Source: Clostridium sp. CAG:433
Lineage (GTDB): Bacteria; Bacillota_I; Bacilli_A; RF39; UBA660
Assembly: GCA_000433675.1 (NCBI GenBank)
Contig: FR893530.1
Coordinates: 1-44,152, forward strand
Length of the DNA stretch: 44,152 bases
Reading direction: 5' to 3'
Shown here: piece by piece, positions 7,887-16,603 of the stretch
Layout: every line of letters starts with the position of its first letter
Position numbering within the stretch: the first letter of the stretch is position 1
Notes under the pieces: model-generated
The model's database searches: none
Told to the model about the DNA's origin: nothing
What the model saw: only the letters and a program-made list of their open reading frames with translations
Translations under genes and position numbers: made by a program

Positions 7887-7915
7887 AGTATACCAATTTA
7901 TGTAAATGATGTCAA
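7887..7915 (-). promoter_or_regulatory. Strong sigma-A promoter of the coiled-coil/DUF1292-like unit
   Basis: On the minus strand TTGACA (7910-7915) and TATACT (7887-7892) are 17 bases apart. The predicted start is near 7880, about 20 bases before the GTG codon. It lies just downstream of the rplQ terminator, so this unit is independent of the ribosomal operon. Confidence 0.75.
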
Positions 7916-7934
7916 TTTAACTAAGGCAAAAAAA

Positions 7935-7957
7935 GCAAAAAAAAGGACGCATCCTTA
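7935..7957 (-). terminator. Terminator of the S10-spc-alpha operon
   Basis: A 5-bp hairpin (AAGGA 7943-7947 with TCCTT 7952-7956, loop of four) is followed on the minus strand by about eight T. It starts three bases after the rplQ stop codon. Confidence 0.75.
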
Positions 7958-7959
7958 GG

Positions 7960-8301
7960 TTATACTAATTCTAGTACAACCATTAATGCATCGTCCCCTT
8001 TTCTTTCTTGAAATTTAACTATTCTAGTGTATCCACCATTTCTTCCTTCATAACGTTTTGCTAAATCGTTAAATACTTTTTCAACGCAAGCTTTATCATT
8101 ATGTAAAAATGCGTATGCTTTTCTTCTAGAAACTAAATCACCTTTTTTACCATATGTAATCATTTTATCTACAAATTTTCTTACTTCTTTAGCACGAGTT
8201 TCTGTAGTTTCAATAGATTCATTCATGATAACTGCTTTTGTTAAATTAGCAAGCATAGCACGTCTATGTTTATTGTCTCTACCTAATTTTCTATAAGCCA
8301 T
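7960..8301 (-). CDS. rplQ: 50S ribosomal protein L17
   Basis: A 113-residue L17 of normal bacterial length, with the N-terminal YRKLGRDNKHRRAMLANL segment and the C-terminal RYEGRNGGYTRI region. L17 binds domain III of 23S rRNA near the peptide exit side. It is the last gene of the operon, 18 bases after rpoA and directly before an intrinsic terminator. Confidence 0.97.
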   Translation of the reverse strand: MAYRKLGRDNKHRRAMLANLTKAVIMNESIETTETRAKEVRKFVDKMITYGKKGDLVSRRKAYAFLHNDKACVEKVFNDLAKRYEGRNGGYTRIVKFQERKGDDALMVVLELV

Positions 8302-8319
8302 GTTTTCCTCCTATTAATA

Positions 8320-9270
8320 TTAATCATCATCTCTAAAAGATAATCCCATTTCTTTAACTTTATCTAATACTTCTTTTAGGGATTTCTTTCCAAGATTTCT
8401 AATTTTCATCATATCGCTTTCTTTTCTGTTTACTAAATCTTGCATTGTATTAATACCTGATCTTTTTAAACAGTTATAAGCTCTAACTGAAAATTCCATA
8501 TCATCTATTGATGTTTCAAGTGCTTTAACCTTTGGATCTTCGTCTTGCTCAGTCATTAATCCTTTTATATCAGCTATACTATTAAGTTCAGTTAATATTT
8601 CAAAGTGTTCAATAATGATTCTAGATGCAAGTGCGATTGCTTCTTCTGGTTTCATAGCTCCATTAGTCCAAACTTCTAATATTAATTTATCATAGTTAGT
8701 TGCTTGACCAACACGAGCATCTTCAACAGCTATATTTACTCTTTCAATTGGAGAATAATTTGAATCTATAGCTATTACGCCTACTTTTGTATCTCCCATT
8801 AATTTTTTATTAGCTTCTGCTCTTACAAATCCACGACCGTTTGATACAGTCATTTCCATATTTAAGCTTCCACCTTTTACAATTGTAGCGATTTCTTGAT
8901 CTTTATTAATTATTTCAACATCAGAAGGGCATTCAATATCACCAGCTGTAACAACACCTTCTTTGTCAGTAATTAATCTAATAACAGCATCTTCTTCTGT
9001 ATGATTCTTAACTACTACATTTTTAAGATTCAAAACTATAGAAGTTACATCTTCCATAATTCCATCTATTGTTTGGAATTCATGCATAACCCCTTCAATT
9101 TTTACAGAAGTTATTGCTGATCCTGGTAAACTAGATAACATTACTCTTCTTAGTGCATTTCCTATTGTTGTACCAAATCCTCTTTCTAGAGGTTCTATTT
9201 CAAATTTACCGTAACTATTACTTTCAACATATTCTGTTACTTTGTATTGTGGTTTTTCAAATTTTATCAT
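8320..9270 (-). CDS. rpoA: DNA-directed RNA polymerase subunit alpha
   Basis: This 316-residue alpha subunit starts at the ATG at 9270 (IKFEKPQYKV), which has AAGGAG 7 bases upstream; a GTG two codons earlier sits too close to that site. The N-terminal domain (about 1-230, RGFGTTIGNALRRVMLSSLPG) dimerises and assembles beta and beta'. After a linker, the C-terminal domain (about 250-312, with SVRAYNCLKRSGI and RNLGKKSLKEVL) contacts promoter DNA and activators. It sits between rpsK and rplQ as in the alpha operon of most bacteria. Confidence 0.97.
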   Translation of the reverse strand: MIKFEKPQYKVTEYVESNSYGKFEIEPLERGFGTTIGNALRRVMLSSLPGSAITSVKIEGVMHEFQTIDGIMEDVTSIVLNLKNVVVKNHTEEDAVIRLITDKEGVVTAGDIECPSDVEIINKDQEIATIVKGGSLNMEMTVSNGRGFVRAEANKKLMGDTKVGVIAIDSNYSPIERVNIAVEDARVGQATNYDKLILEVWTNGAMKPEEAIALASRIIIEHFEILTELNSIADIKGLMTEQDEDPKVKALETSIDDMEFSVRAYNCLKRSGINTMQDLVNRKESDMMKIRNLGKKSLKEVLDKVKEMGLSFRDDD

Positions 9271-9291
9271 AAACACACTCCTTATCTATTA

Positions 9292-9675
9292 TTATCCTCT
9301 TGGACGTTTTGGTGGACGACAACCATTATGTGGTACTGGTGTTACATCAGTGATTGATTGTATTTCTAACCCTTCAGTTGCTAGTGCACGAATTGCTGTT
9401 TCACGTCCTGGTCCTAAACCTTTAACTAATACGTCAACTTTTCTCATACCAGCATCATAAGCTTTTTTAGCTGCTGATTCTGAAGCCATTTGAGCTGCAA
9501 ATGGAGTTGATTTTTTACTACCTTTATAACCAATAGCACCTGCTGATGCCCAGCTTACTGCGTTACCTGCTTCGTCTGAAATAGTAACGATTGTATTATT
9601 AAAAGTTGCTTGGATATGAACACAACCTGTTGGTATATTCTTCTTAACTTTACGTTTTCTTGCTTTATAAGCCAT
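9292..9675 (-). CDS. rpsK: 30S ribosomal protein S11
   Basis: A 127-residue S11 with the conserved IQATFNNTIVTI, GAIGYKGSKKSTPFAAQ and C-terminal PHNGCRPPKRPRG segments. S11 lies on the 30S platform next to the mRNA exit. AGGAGG precedes the ATG. It is 23 bases after rpsM. Confidence 0.97.
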   Translation of the reverse strand: MAYKARKRKVKKNIPTGCVHIQATFNNTIVTISDEAGNAVSWASAGAIGYKGSKKSTPFAAQMASESAAKKAYDAGMRKVDVLVKGLGPGRETAIRALATEGLEIQSITDVTPVPHNGCRPPKRPRG

Positions 9676-9698
9676 CTAAATAACCTCCTTATTATCTA

Positions 9699-10064
9699 TT
9701 ATTTCTTCTTATTAGCTACTGTTTTTCCTTTACCTTTACGAGTTCTTGCATTACTTCTAGTGCTTTGTCCTCTAACTGGTAAACCTTTTTTATGACGGAT
9801 TCCTTGATAAGATCCAATTTCCATTTTAGTTTTGATATTAAGACTAACTTCACGTCTTAAATCACCTTCTAGAACATGTTTATCTAATTGTTCACGAATT
9901 CTTGCTTGTTCATCTTCTGTTAAATCTTTAACTTTTGTGTCAACATTTACATTAGCTTCTTTTAATATAGTCTTTGATAAATTTCTACCAATACCATATA
10001 TATAAGTTAATGCTATTTCAACTCTTTTATTATTTGGAATATCTATACCCTTAAAACGTGCCAT
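9699..10064 (-). CDS. rpsM: 30S ribosomal protein S13
   Basis: A 121-residue S13 starting MARFKGIDIPNNKRVEIAL, with the helix-two-turn-helix region GIGRNLSKTIL and the basic C-terminal tail (GQSTRSNARTRKGKGK) that reaches the P-site tRNA. It makes the head bridge to the 50S subunit. It follows rpmJ by 15 bases. Confidence 0.97.
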   Translation of the reverse strand: MARFKGIDIPNNKRVEIALTYIYGIGRNLSKTILKEANVNVDTKVKDLTEDEQARIREQLDKHVLEGDLRREVSLNIKTKMEIGSYQGIRHKKGLPVRGQSTRSNARTRKGKGKTVANKKK

Positions 10065-10079
10065 TTAATACACCTCCTA

Positions 10080-10193
10080 TTAACCTTGTTTTTGTTTATG
10101 TTTTGGATTACTACAAATAACTCTCAAAACACCTTTTCTCTTAATTACTTTGCATTTATCGCAAATCGGTTTTACTGAAGCTCTAACTTTCAT
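10080..10193 (-). CDS. rpmJ: 50S ribosomal protein L36
   Basis: A 37-residue protein, read directly from the minus strand: MKVRASVKPICDKCKVIKRK, then GVLRVICSNPKHKQKQG. C11, C14, C27 and H32 form the zinc-binding site of the C+ type of L36. GGAGGT precedes the ATG. It sits between infA and rpsM, its usual place in Firmicutes. Confidence 0.96.
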   Translation of the reverse strand: MKVRASVKPICDKCKVIKRKGVLRVICSNPKHKQKQG

Positions 10194-10205
10194 AATTTAC
10201 CTCCA

Positions 10206-10424
10206 TTATCTTTTATTCCATGTTATACGCCCATGTGTTATATCTGCTGGGGATAATTCTAGGACAACTGTATCACCTGGTAAGATGCGAATATTGTTCA
10301 TTCGTATTTTACCAGAAACATGAGCTTCTACAATGTGTCCATTTGCAAGTTCAACCTTGAATTTACCTCCAGGTAATACGTCGATTACTTTTCCATCTAC
10401 CTCGATTACATCATTTTTTGCCAT
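10206..10424 (-). CDS. infA: Translation initiation factor IF-1
   Basis: A 72-residue single OB-fold factor (MAKNDVIEVDGKVIDVLPGG, HVSGKIRMNNIRI, GRITW) that binds the 30S A site during initiation. It follows adk by 12 bases. The methionine aminopeptidase gene (map), often found between adk and infA, is not here. Confidence 0.97.
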   Translation of the reverse strand: MAKNDVIEVDGKVIDVLPGGKFKVELANGHIVEAHVSGKIRMNNIRILPGDTVVLELSPADITHGRITWNKR

Positions 10425-10436
10425 CTTTACACTCTC

Positions 10437-11066
10437 CTAATTGCCCATAATATTATCTATCTGTGATTTCATTTCATCAAACGTTCCATTATTTGAAACA
10501 GTATAAATGTCATATTTATCACTTAAATATTCTACAACAGGCATAGTTTTTTCTTTAAATAATTTATATCTATTTTCGTATGTTTCAACTTTATCATCGT
10601 CTCTTGTATATAAAGAGCCACCACATACTTTGCACTTATTATTTTCTAGATTATCAATATATTTATTATAAATTTCATTACAGTTCTTACACATTAATCT
10701 TCCTGTAACTCTTTTTAATGCAATATCTTTATCTATATCTATAAATATTATTTTATCTAAAATGATGTCATGCTCACTCAAAATATCTAAAAATGGTTTA
10801 ACTTGTTCCATAAGCCTTGGAAAACCTTCAAATATAAAAGATGAACCTTTATTATCTTCTAAGAATTTAGAAAATAAACTGTATACTATATTATTTTCAA
10901 TAAACTCACCATTAGCAAGTTTTTCTTTTAACGATATATTCTTTTCTGATTCTTCTCTTAGAAGATTTCCAATTGACATATGAACCATATTATACTTTTC
11001 TTTTAAATACTCTGATGTTACTCCTTTACCTGCGCCTGGCGCAGATATTAAAAGTATATTACTCAT
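10437..11066 (-). CDS. adk: Adenylate kinase, zinc-LID type
   Basis: A 209-residue kinase that interconverts ATP + AMP and 2 ADP. The P-loop is SAPGAGKG (8-15), the AMP-binding segment is EGFPR, and the LID carries TGRLMCKNC and CKVCGG, the four-cysteine zinc site of Gram-positive enzymes. The core region SIGNLLREESEKN is shorter and more divergent than in well-known relatives, but the active-site arginines appear present. Its ATG overlaps the secY stop (TAATG), so translation is coupled. Confidence 0.93.
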   Translation of the reverse strand: MSNILLISAPGAGKGVTSEYLKEKYNMVHMSIGNLLREESEKNISLKEKLANGEFIENNIVYSLFSKFLEDNKGSSFIFEGFPRLMEQVKPFLDILSEHDIILDKIIFIDIDKDIALKRVTGRLMCKNCNEIYNKYIDNLENNKCKVCGGSLYTRDDDKVETYENRYKLFKEKTMPVVEYLSDKYDIYTVSNNGTFDEMKSQIDNIMGN

Positions 11067-12322
11067 TAAAATCGCCTCTTATATTCTTTTTGTGTTAACA
11101 CACTTTCAATTTGTTTATAAGTTTCAAGTGCAACACCTACAACAATTAATATTCCTGTACCACCAAGTGTTATATTTGCATTTTGAACATTTGAATAGTT
11201 TGAGAATAAAATTGGTAAAGCAGCAATTACTACTAAGAATAATGAACCAAATGTTGTTATTTTAATAAGTACTGATTTAATATAATTTTTAGTTTCAACA
11301 CCAGGTCTTATTCCTGGAATATATCCACCATTCTTTTGTAAGTTTTCTGAAATATCTGCTGGTCTAAATTGTAATAAAGTATAAATGTATGAAAATAATA
11401 CGATTAATACTAAATATATTATTAAACCAACAACTGTATTATAGTTTAGGTAATTATTAACAAATTTAATATAACCTTCACTTTTAATAAAATTTGCAAG
11501 TGTTTGTGGAATTGCGATTATTGCTGATGCAAATATTACAGGCATAACTCCTGCAGCATTAACTCTAAATGGTATATAAGTTTGTTTAGCACCATATGCA
11601 CTTGATGTTTTGTTTGAATACTGAATTGGAATTCTTCTTTCAGATTCTTGAATAAATACAACACCAATTACTATTGCAAAATAAATTGCTACATAAATAA
11701 TGAATGAAACAATTCCAATAAATAAATTATCATTACCTAAAACGAATGTTTTAAATGCTTCAGTCATCATATATGGAAGTTGTGCAACTATACCAGCCAT
11801 AATTATTAAAGATAATCCATTTCCTACACCTTTTTGTGTAATTTGATCTCCTATCCATAATAAGAATGCTGTACCTGCAGTTAATATAACTGCAACTTTT
11901 ATATAACTCATAGCATCAGAACCTGATCCTACTATACCAAGTGATAAGATAATACCTTGGATAAATGCTATTGCAATTCCTAAATATCTTGTGATTGTGT
12001 TTAATTTTCTTCTACCTGAATATCCTTCTTTTGCAAGTTCTGTAAAATAAGGAATAATATTCATAGTAAATAATTGAATAATTATTGATGCACTAATATA
12101 AGGCATTACACCTAGACCAAAAATTGATCCTCTTTTTAGTGCACCACCGCCTATAGAGTTTAGTAATTCTAAGAATCCTAAATCTCCACTTAGCTTATTC
12201 GTATTTGGAATACTTATAGTTGTTCCAATAATAAATATTGCTAAACAACCTAAAGTAAATAATATTCTTTTTCTTAATTCTTTATTTCTAGGTGTAAAAA
12301 TTTGTTTGAATGTTGCAAACAA
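11066..12322 (-). CDS. secY: Preprotein translocase subunit SecY
   Basis: A 418-residue, ten-helix channel protein of the Sec translocon. Recognisable parts are the N-terminal RKRILFTLGCLAIF, the plug region with GGGALKRGSIFGLGVMPYIS, GNGLSLIIMAGI, the cytosolic loop ESERRIPIQYSNK and the C-terminal NGGYIPGIRPG loop. The start is a TTG with GAGGTG 8 bases upstream. It lies between rplO and adk, as in the spc operon. Confidence 0.95.
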   Translation of the reverse strand: MFATFKQIFTPRNKELRKRILFTLGCLAIFIIGTTISIPNTNKLSGDLGFLELLNSIGGGALKRGSIFGLGVMPYISASIIIQLFTMNIIPYFTELAKEGYSGRRKLNTITRYLGIAIAFIQGIILSLGIVGSGSDAMSYIKVAVILTAGTAFLLWIGDQITQKGVGNGLSLIIMAGIVAQLPYMMTEAFKTFVLGNDNLFIGIVSFIIYVAIYFAIVIGVVFIQESERRIPIQYSNKTSSAYGAKQTYIPFRVNAAGVMPVIFASAIIAIPQTLANFIKSEGYIKFVNNYLNYNTVVGLIIYLVLIVLFSYIYTLLQFRPADISENLQKNGGYIPGIRPGVETKNYIKSVLIKITTFGSLFLVVIAALPILFSNYSNVQNANITLGGTGILIVVGVALETYKQIESVLTQKEYKRRF

Positions 12323-12323
12323 C

Positions 12324-12767
12324 TTAAATCACCTCTGCTTTTCCACCATTCTTTTCAATTTTCTCTTTAGCTGTCTTAGAGAACATTGATGCTTTAACTG
12401 TTAATTTTTTAGTTAGTTCTCCGTTACCTAGAACTTTGATACCATCTAATTGTTTTTTTACTAATCCCATATCTTTTAATAATTCTGGATTTATTTCTGT
12501 TCCATCTTCAAATTTATTTAAATCACTTACATTAATTACTGCATATTTAACTTCGAAATTATAATTGTTAAATCCTCTTTTTGGTACTTTTCTGAATAAT
12601 GGATTTTGTCCACCTTCAAAGCCAAGTCTTACTCCACCACCACTACGTGAGTTTTGTCCTTTTTGACCTCTTCCAGAAGTTTTACCATTACCACTGCTTG
12701 TACCTCTTCCGACTCTGTTAGCATTTTTAACAGCGCCATCATTATACTTTAATTCGTGTAATTTCAT
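12324..12767 (-). CDS. rplO: 50S ribosomal protein L15
   Basis: A 147-residue L15 with the glycine-rich N-terminal extension (RVGRGTSSGNGKTSGRGQKG) that reaches into 23S rRNA, and the globular C-terminal domain. Its start overlaps the rpsE stop by one base (TAATG). The rpmD (L30) gene normally found between rpsE and rplO is absent. Confidence 0.96.
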   Translation of the reverse strand: MKLHELKYNDGAVKNANRVGRGTSSGNGKTSGRGQKGQNSRSGGGVRLGFEGGQNPLFRKVPKRGFNNYNFEVKYAVINVSDLNKFEDGTEINPELLKDMGLVKKQLDGIKVLGNGELTKKLTVKASMFSKTAKEKIEKNGGKAEVI

Positions 12768-13276
12768 TATCCTAAAATCTCCTCTACTGTTTTTCCTCTT
12801 AATTTAGCAACATGTGCTACTGATTTTTGAGCAAGTAATGCATTCATTGTTGCTCTTGAAGTATTAATTTTAGTGTTTGATCCAAGTGATTTTGATACAA
12901 CATCTTTAATTCCAGCAAGTTCTAATACTGTTCTAACTGGACCACCAGCAATAATACCAGTACCAGCTTTAGCAGGTTTAATTAAAACTCTTGCTGCTCC
13001 GCTAACTCCTATCATTTCATGAGATATAGTTCTATTATCAACAATTTCAATTTTATGAACATTTTTAACAGCTTGCATTCTAGCTTTTTTGATGGCTTCT
13101 ACTACTTCTCCAGCTTTTCCTGATCCAATACCAATACTACCTTTTTCGTCTCCTACTGCTACTGTTGCAGAAAAGTGTAAAGTACGACCACCCTTTGTTA
13201 CTTTTGTAACACGACGAATATCAATAACTTCGTCTCTATAATCATCTTTACGTGGGTTGTTAAACTTTTTTTCCAT
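12767..13276 (-). CDS. rpsE: 30S ribosomal protein S5
   Basis: S5, 169 residues from the second of two adjacent ATG codons, which has the better spacing to GGAGG; the ATG at 13279 is possible. The N-terminal dsRNA-binding-like domain (VTKVTKGGRTLHFSATVAVGD) and the C-terminal GGPVRTVLELAGIKDVVSKS segment are present. S5 contributes to decoding accuracy and the mRNA entry channel. Confidence 0.96.
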   Translation of the reverse strand: MEKKFNNPRKDDYRDEVIDIRRVTKVTKGGRTLHFSATVAVGDEKGSIGIGSGKAGEVVEAIKKARMQAVKNVHKIEIVDNRTISHEMIGVSGAARVLIKPAKAGTGIIAGGPVRTVLELAGIKDVVSKSLGSNTKINTSRATMNALLAQKSVAHVAKLRGKTVEEILG

Positions 13277-13287
13277 CATTACCCTCC

Positions 13288-13650
13288 TTAGAATTCTAAT
13301 CCATTTTCACGTGCTGCATCAGCAAGTGCTTGTACTCTTCCATGATATAGGTATCCACCTCTATCGAAAACTACCTTAGTTATTCCAGCTTTAACAGCTT
13401 TTTTAGCAATTGCTTCTCCTACTTTTTTAGCAGCTTCAACATTACCACCATTTTCGATTTTTAAATCTTTATCCATAGAAGATGCACTTACTAATGTATT
13501 TCCAGCTTCATCATCTATGATTTGAGCAGTAATATGTTTAGCTGATCTAAACACGTTTAATCTTGGAACTTCATTTGTACCACTTATATTTTTTCTAATA
13601 CGTTCATGTCTAGCTTGACGAGCTTCATTACGAGATACTTTTTTCATCAT
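13288..13650 (-). CDS. rplR: 50S ribosomal protein L18
   Basis: A 120-residue L18 with a basic N-terminal tail (RNEARQARHERIRKNI) and the 5S rRNA-binding core ending FDRGGYLYHGRVQALADAARENGLEF. It works with L5 in the central protuberance. Two adjacent ATG codons could serve as start; the first has suitable spacing to GGAGA. Confidence 0.96.
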   Translation of the reverse strand: MMKKVSRNEARQARHERIRKNISGTNEVPRLNVFRSAKHITAQIIDDEAGNTLVSASSMDKDLKIENGGNVEAAKKVGEAIAKKAVKAGITKVVFDRGGYLYHGRVQALADAARENGLEF

Positions 13651-13671
13651 ATATAAGACTCTCCTTTTCTA

Positions 13672-14211
13672 CTATTTAGAAGCTTTCTTTCCTTCTTTAC
13701 GACGGATATACTCACCTTTATAACGAATACCTTTACCTTTATATGGTTCTGGTTTTCTTATTTTTCTAATATTAGCTGAAAATTCTCCAACTAATTCTTT
13801 ATTTATACCTTTAACAACTATTTCTGTATTACTAACTGATTCAACTTCAATTCCATTTGGAATTTCAACTTCAACAGGATGAGAATAACCAGCGTTTACT
13901 ACTAAAGTATTTCCTTTTAATGTAAAACGGTAACCTACACCTATAATTTCAAGTCCTTTAGAGAATCCATTACTAACACCTTCAATCATATTAGTTATAA
14001 TTGCGTTAGTTGTTCCATGCATTGATTTTGTTTGTTTATCTTCTTTAGTTCTTTCAACAGTTACTGTACCTTCACCTACATTAACTTTTAAATTTTCGTT
14101 AATATCAAATGATAATTCACCTTTAGGTCCTTTTACTGTAACAACGTTATCATTAACTGTTACTGTAACTGAAGCAGGTACTTTAATTTCTCTATTACCA
14201 ATACGACTCAT
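13672..14211 (-). CDS. rplF: 50S ribosomal protein L6
   Basis: A 179-residue L6 from the ATG at 14211 (SRIGNREIKVPASVTV), which has AAGGAGG 8 bases upstream. A longer frame back to 14244 would overlap rpsH and has no Shine-Dalgarno. Two L6 repeats are visible, ending in IRKPEPYKGKGIRYKGEYIR. L6 binds near the sarcin-ricin loop. Confidence 0.95.
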   Translation of the reverse strand: MSRIGNREIKVPASVTVTVNDNVVTVKGPKGELSFDINENLKVNVGEGTVTVERTKEDKQTKSMHGTTNAIITNMIEGVSNGFSKGLEIIGVGYRFTLKGNTLVVNAGYSHPVEVEIPNGIEVESVSNTEIVVKGINKELVGEFSANIRKIRKPEPYKGKGIRYKGEYIRRKEGKKASK

Positions 14212-14237
14212 ACTTAAAGCCTCCTTACTATTTTTTA

Positions 14238-14636
14238 TTACCAAACGTATGCTAAAACTTCTCCACCAACATTTTCTTTACGAGCTTCTTTATCAGTCAT
14301 AACTCCTTTAGATGTTGATATTATTGCAATTCCAAGACCATTTAATACTCTAGGAATATTTTCAGCTTTTGCATAAACTCTTAATCCTGGTTTAGAAATA
14401 CATTTTAAACCAGAAATAACTCTTTCTTTCTTTTCTCCATATTTTAAAGTTAATACAAGTTCATCTTGAACATCTTTTTTAACAACTTTAAAATCTTTTA
14501 TAAAACCTTCGCTTTTTAATATGCTAGCGATTTCAACCTTCATTTTTGATGTAGGCATTGAAACTTCTTCATAACGCATTTGGTTTGCATTACGAATTCT
14601 TGTAAGCATATCTGCGATTGGACATGATACTACCAT
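14238..14636 (-). CDS. rpsH: 30S ribosomal protein S8
   Basis: A 132-residue S8 (ADMLTRIRNANQMRYEEV at the N-terminus, STSKGVMTDKEARKENVGGE at the C-terminus). It binds helix 21 of 16S rRNA and is the usual repressor of the spc operon in other bacteria. No obvious S8 target is claimed here. AGGAGG lies just before the ATG. Confidence 0.96.
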   Translation of the reverse strand: MVVSCPIADMLTRIRNANQMRYEEVSMPTSKMKVEIASILKSEGFIKDFKVVKKDVQDELVLTLKYGEKKERVISGLKCISKPGLRVYAKAENIPRVLNGLGIAIISTSKGVMTDKEARKENVGGEVLAYVW

Positions 14637-14653
14637 AATATCCTCCCTTCATT

Positions 14654-14839
14654 CTACCAACTAGATTTTTTTACACCTGGTATTTGGCCATTATATGCTA
14701 ATTCTCTAAAGCAAATACGACAAATACCATATTTTTTAAGTACTGAATGTGGTCTTCCACATCTTTGACAACGTGTATATTCACGTACTTTATATTTTTG
14801 TTTCTTTTGTGATTTTACAATCATACTTTTTTTTGCCAT
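14654..14839 (-). CDS. rpsZ: 30S ribosomal protein S14, zinc-binding type Z
   Basis: A 61-residue short S14 with the zinc ligands C24, C27, C40 and C43 (CQRC and CRIC). This is the zinc form found in the spc cluster of Firmicutes, as opposed to the longer zinc-free form. It binds in the 30S head near S3 and S10. Confidence 0.95.
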   Translation of the reverse strand: MAKKSMIVKSQKKQKYKVREYTRCQRCGRPHSVLKKYGICRICFRELAYNGQIPGVKKSSW

Positions 14840-14854
14840 TTTACTTTCCTCCTA

Positions 14855-15394
14855 TTACTTTCTAAAAGGAATTCCGATTCCATTTAATAAGTCAAATGCT
14901 TCTTCATTTGTTTTTGCTGATGTAACAAATACAATATCCATTCCACGACTCTTAACAATGTTATCGTATTCAATTTCTGTAAAAATCATTTGTTCCTTAA
15001 TACCTAATGTATAATTACCTCTACCATCAAATGCTTTTGGTGAGACACCTCTAAAGTCACGAACACGTGGAAGTGAAATTCTTATTAATTTTTCTAAGAA
15101 TGTATACATTTTTTCTCCACGAAGTGTAACTTTACATCCGATTGCTTGACCTTCTCTTAATTTAAATCCAGCAATTGATTTTTTAGCTTTTGTAACAACT
15201 GGTTTAGCACCTGTTATTAATTCAAGTTCATTAACAGCAGCATCTAATAATTTGCTGTTTGTTGTTGCATCACCAACACCAATATTAATTACTATTTTTT
15301 CTAATTTTGGTGCTTGCATTACTGAAGTATAGTTATATTTTTGCATTAAACTAGGAACGATTTCATTTACATATTTTTCTTTTAGGCGGTTCAT
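14855..15394 (-). CDS. rplE: 50S ribosomal protein L5
   Basis: A 179-residue L5 with LEKIVINIGVGDAT, the SIAGFKLREGQAIGCKVTLR segment and IPRV-like RISLPRVRDFRGVSPKAF. It binds 5S rRNA and contacts P-site tRNA and S13. AGGAGG-type site upstream; 17 bases after rplX. Confidence 0.97.
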   Translation of the reverse strand: MNRLKEKYVNEIVPSLMQKYNYTSVMQAPKLEKIVINIGVGDATTNSKLLDAAVNELELITGAKPVVTKAKKSIAGFKLREGQAIGCKVTLRGEKMYTFLEKLIRISLPRVRDFRGVSPKAFDGRGNYTLGIKEQMIFTEIEYDNIVKSRGMDIVFVTSAKTNEEAFDLLNGIGIPFRK

Positions 15395-15411
15395 AAATAC
15401 CCTCCTTTCGC

Positions 15412-15723
15412 TTAATTAAGTCTCTCTTTAGATTTTACTGAAATTCTATGTTTCTTTCCATTTTCATCAATTTCATGAGCTATTCTGGTTCTTTTTTTAG
15501 TTTTTGGATCTAATATCATAACATTAGATGCATGAATTGGAGCTTCAACTTTAATGATTCCTCCATTTTCGTTTTGTGCTGATGGTTTAACATGTTTTGT
15601 AACCATATTGATTCCTTCAACTACAACTTTATTATCATTTTTTAATGTTTTGATTATTTTTCCTTCTTTACCTTTATCTTTACCAGCGATAACCACTACT
15701 TTATCTCCAACTTTAAAGTTCAT
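15412..15723 (-). CDS. rplX: 50S ribosomal protein L24
   Basis: A 103-residue L24 with an N-terminal KOW motif (GDKVVVIAGKDKGKEGKI) and the conserved GGIIKVEAPIHASNVMI segment. It initiates 50S assembly at the 5' end of 23S rRNA and lies near the exit tunnel. Confidence 0.96.
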   Translation of the reverse strand: MNFKVGDKVVVIAGKDKGKEGKIIKTLKNDNKVVVEGINMVTKHVKPSAQNENGGIIKVEAPIHASNVMILDPKTKKRTRIAHEIDENGKKHRISVKSKERLN

Positions 15724-15743
15724 GTTTATCCTCCTTTAAAATT

Positions 15744-16109
15744 CTATAGCACTTCTTTAGCAAGTGAAACGATTTTCATAAATCCTTCATCACGAAGTTC
15801 GCGTGCTACTGGGCCAAGTACACGTGTTCCTTGTGGACTCTTATCATCCTTAATAAGTACACATGCATTATCATCAAATCTGATATAAGAACCATCTTCT
15901 CTTCTTGAAGCTGCTTTAGTTCTTATTACTACGGCCTTTACTACTTTACCTTTTTTTACAGTTCCATTAGGAGTAGCCTTCTTAACTGTTCCAACTACTA
16001 TATCTCCTAATCCACCAAATTTTTTGTTTCCACCAAGAACTCTTATTACTAATAATTCCTTTGCACCAGAATTATCAGCCACTTTTAATCTACTTTCTTG
16101 TTGAATCAT
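15744..16109 (-). CDS. rplN: 50S ribosomal protein L14
   Basis: A 121-residue L14 with MIQQESRLKVADNSGAKEL and the C-terminal GPVARELRDEGFMKIVSLA. It forms intersubunit bridges and is the docking site for silencing factor RsfS in other bacteria. AGGAGG precedes the ATG. Confidence 0.97.
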   Translation of the reverse strand: MIQQESRLKVADNSGAKELLVIRVLGGNKKFGGLGDIVVGTVKKATPNGTVKKGKVVKAVVIRTKAASRREDGSYIRFDDNACVLIKDDKSPQGTRVLGPVARELRDEGFMKIVSLAKEVL

Positions 16110-16136
16110 GATTAATCCTCCTTCTAAGCATAGAGA

Positions 16137-16394
16137 TTATAGAATTATTGCTTCTTCAACGATTTCAACTAGTTCATATCTTTTTGTTTTAGATAATGGT
16201 CTAGTTTCAACAATACGTACTTTATCTCCTACTTTAGCTTTATTTAATTCATCGTGTGCAGTGTATTTCTTTGAACTCTTAACACGTTTGTTATATAGTG
16301 GATGTTTACGATATGTTTCTACTTTTACTGTTATTGTTTTATCATTTTTATCACTAATAACGATACCAACAATTTCTTTACGTTTATTTTCCAT
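16137..16394 (-). CDS. rpsQ: 30S ribosomal protein S17
   Basis: An 85-residue OB-fold S17 (GIVISDKNDKTITVKVETYR, ARPLSKTKRYELVEIVE-like end reading ETRPLSKTKRYELVEIV). It is a primary 16S rRNA binder in the 30S body. It lies 11 bases after rpmC. Confidence 0.96.
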   Translation of the reverse strand: MENKRKEIVGIVISDKNDKTITVKVETYRKHPLYNKRVKSSKKYTAHDELNKAKVGDKVRIVETRPLSKTKRYELVEIVEEAIIL

Positions 16395-16405
16395 ACCTTT
16401 TCCTC

Positions 16406-16603
16406 CTACTTATTATTTATTTCGCGTTCACGAATAACCATTTTTATTCTAGCGATTGTCTTTCTTATTTCTTTTATTCTTGAAGGTTTTTCTAAGTTAC
16501 CTGTTGCATTAGCAAAACGTAAATTGAATAACTCTTCTTTTAATTCTTCTATTTTATTTAATAGTTCTTCAGTGGTTAATTCTCTTATTTCCTTAATTTT
16601 CAT
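16406..16603 (-). CDS. rpmC: 50S ribosomal protein L29
   Basis: A 65-residue two-helix L29 (KEIRELTTEELLNKIEELKE, FNLRFANATGNLEKPSRIKE). It sits at the tunnel exit next to L23 and helps dock trigger factor and SRP. Its start overlaps the rplP end by 11 bases. Confidence 0.96.
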   Translation of the reverse strand: MKIKEIRELTTEELLNKIEELKEELFNLRFANATGNLEKPSRIKEIRKTIARIKMVIREREINNK

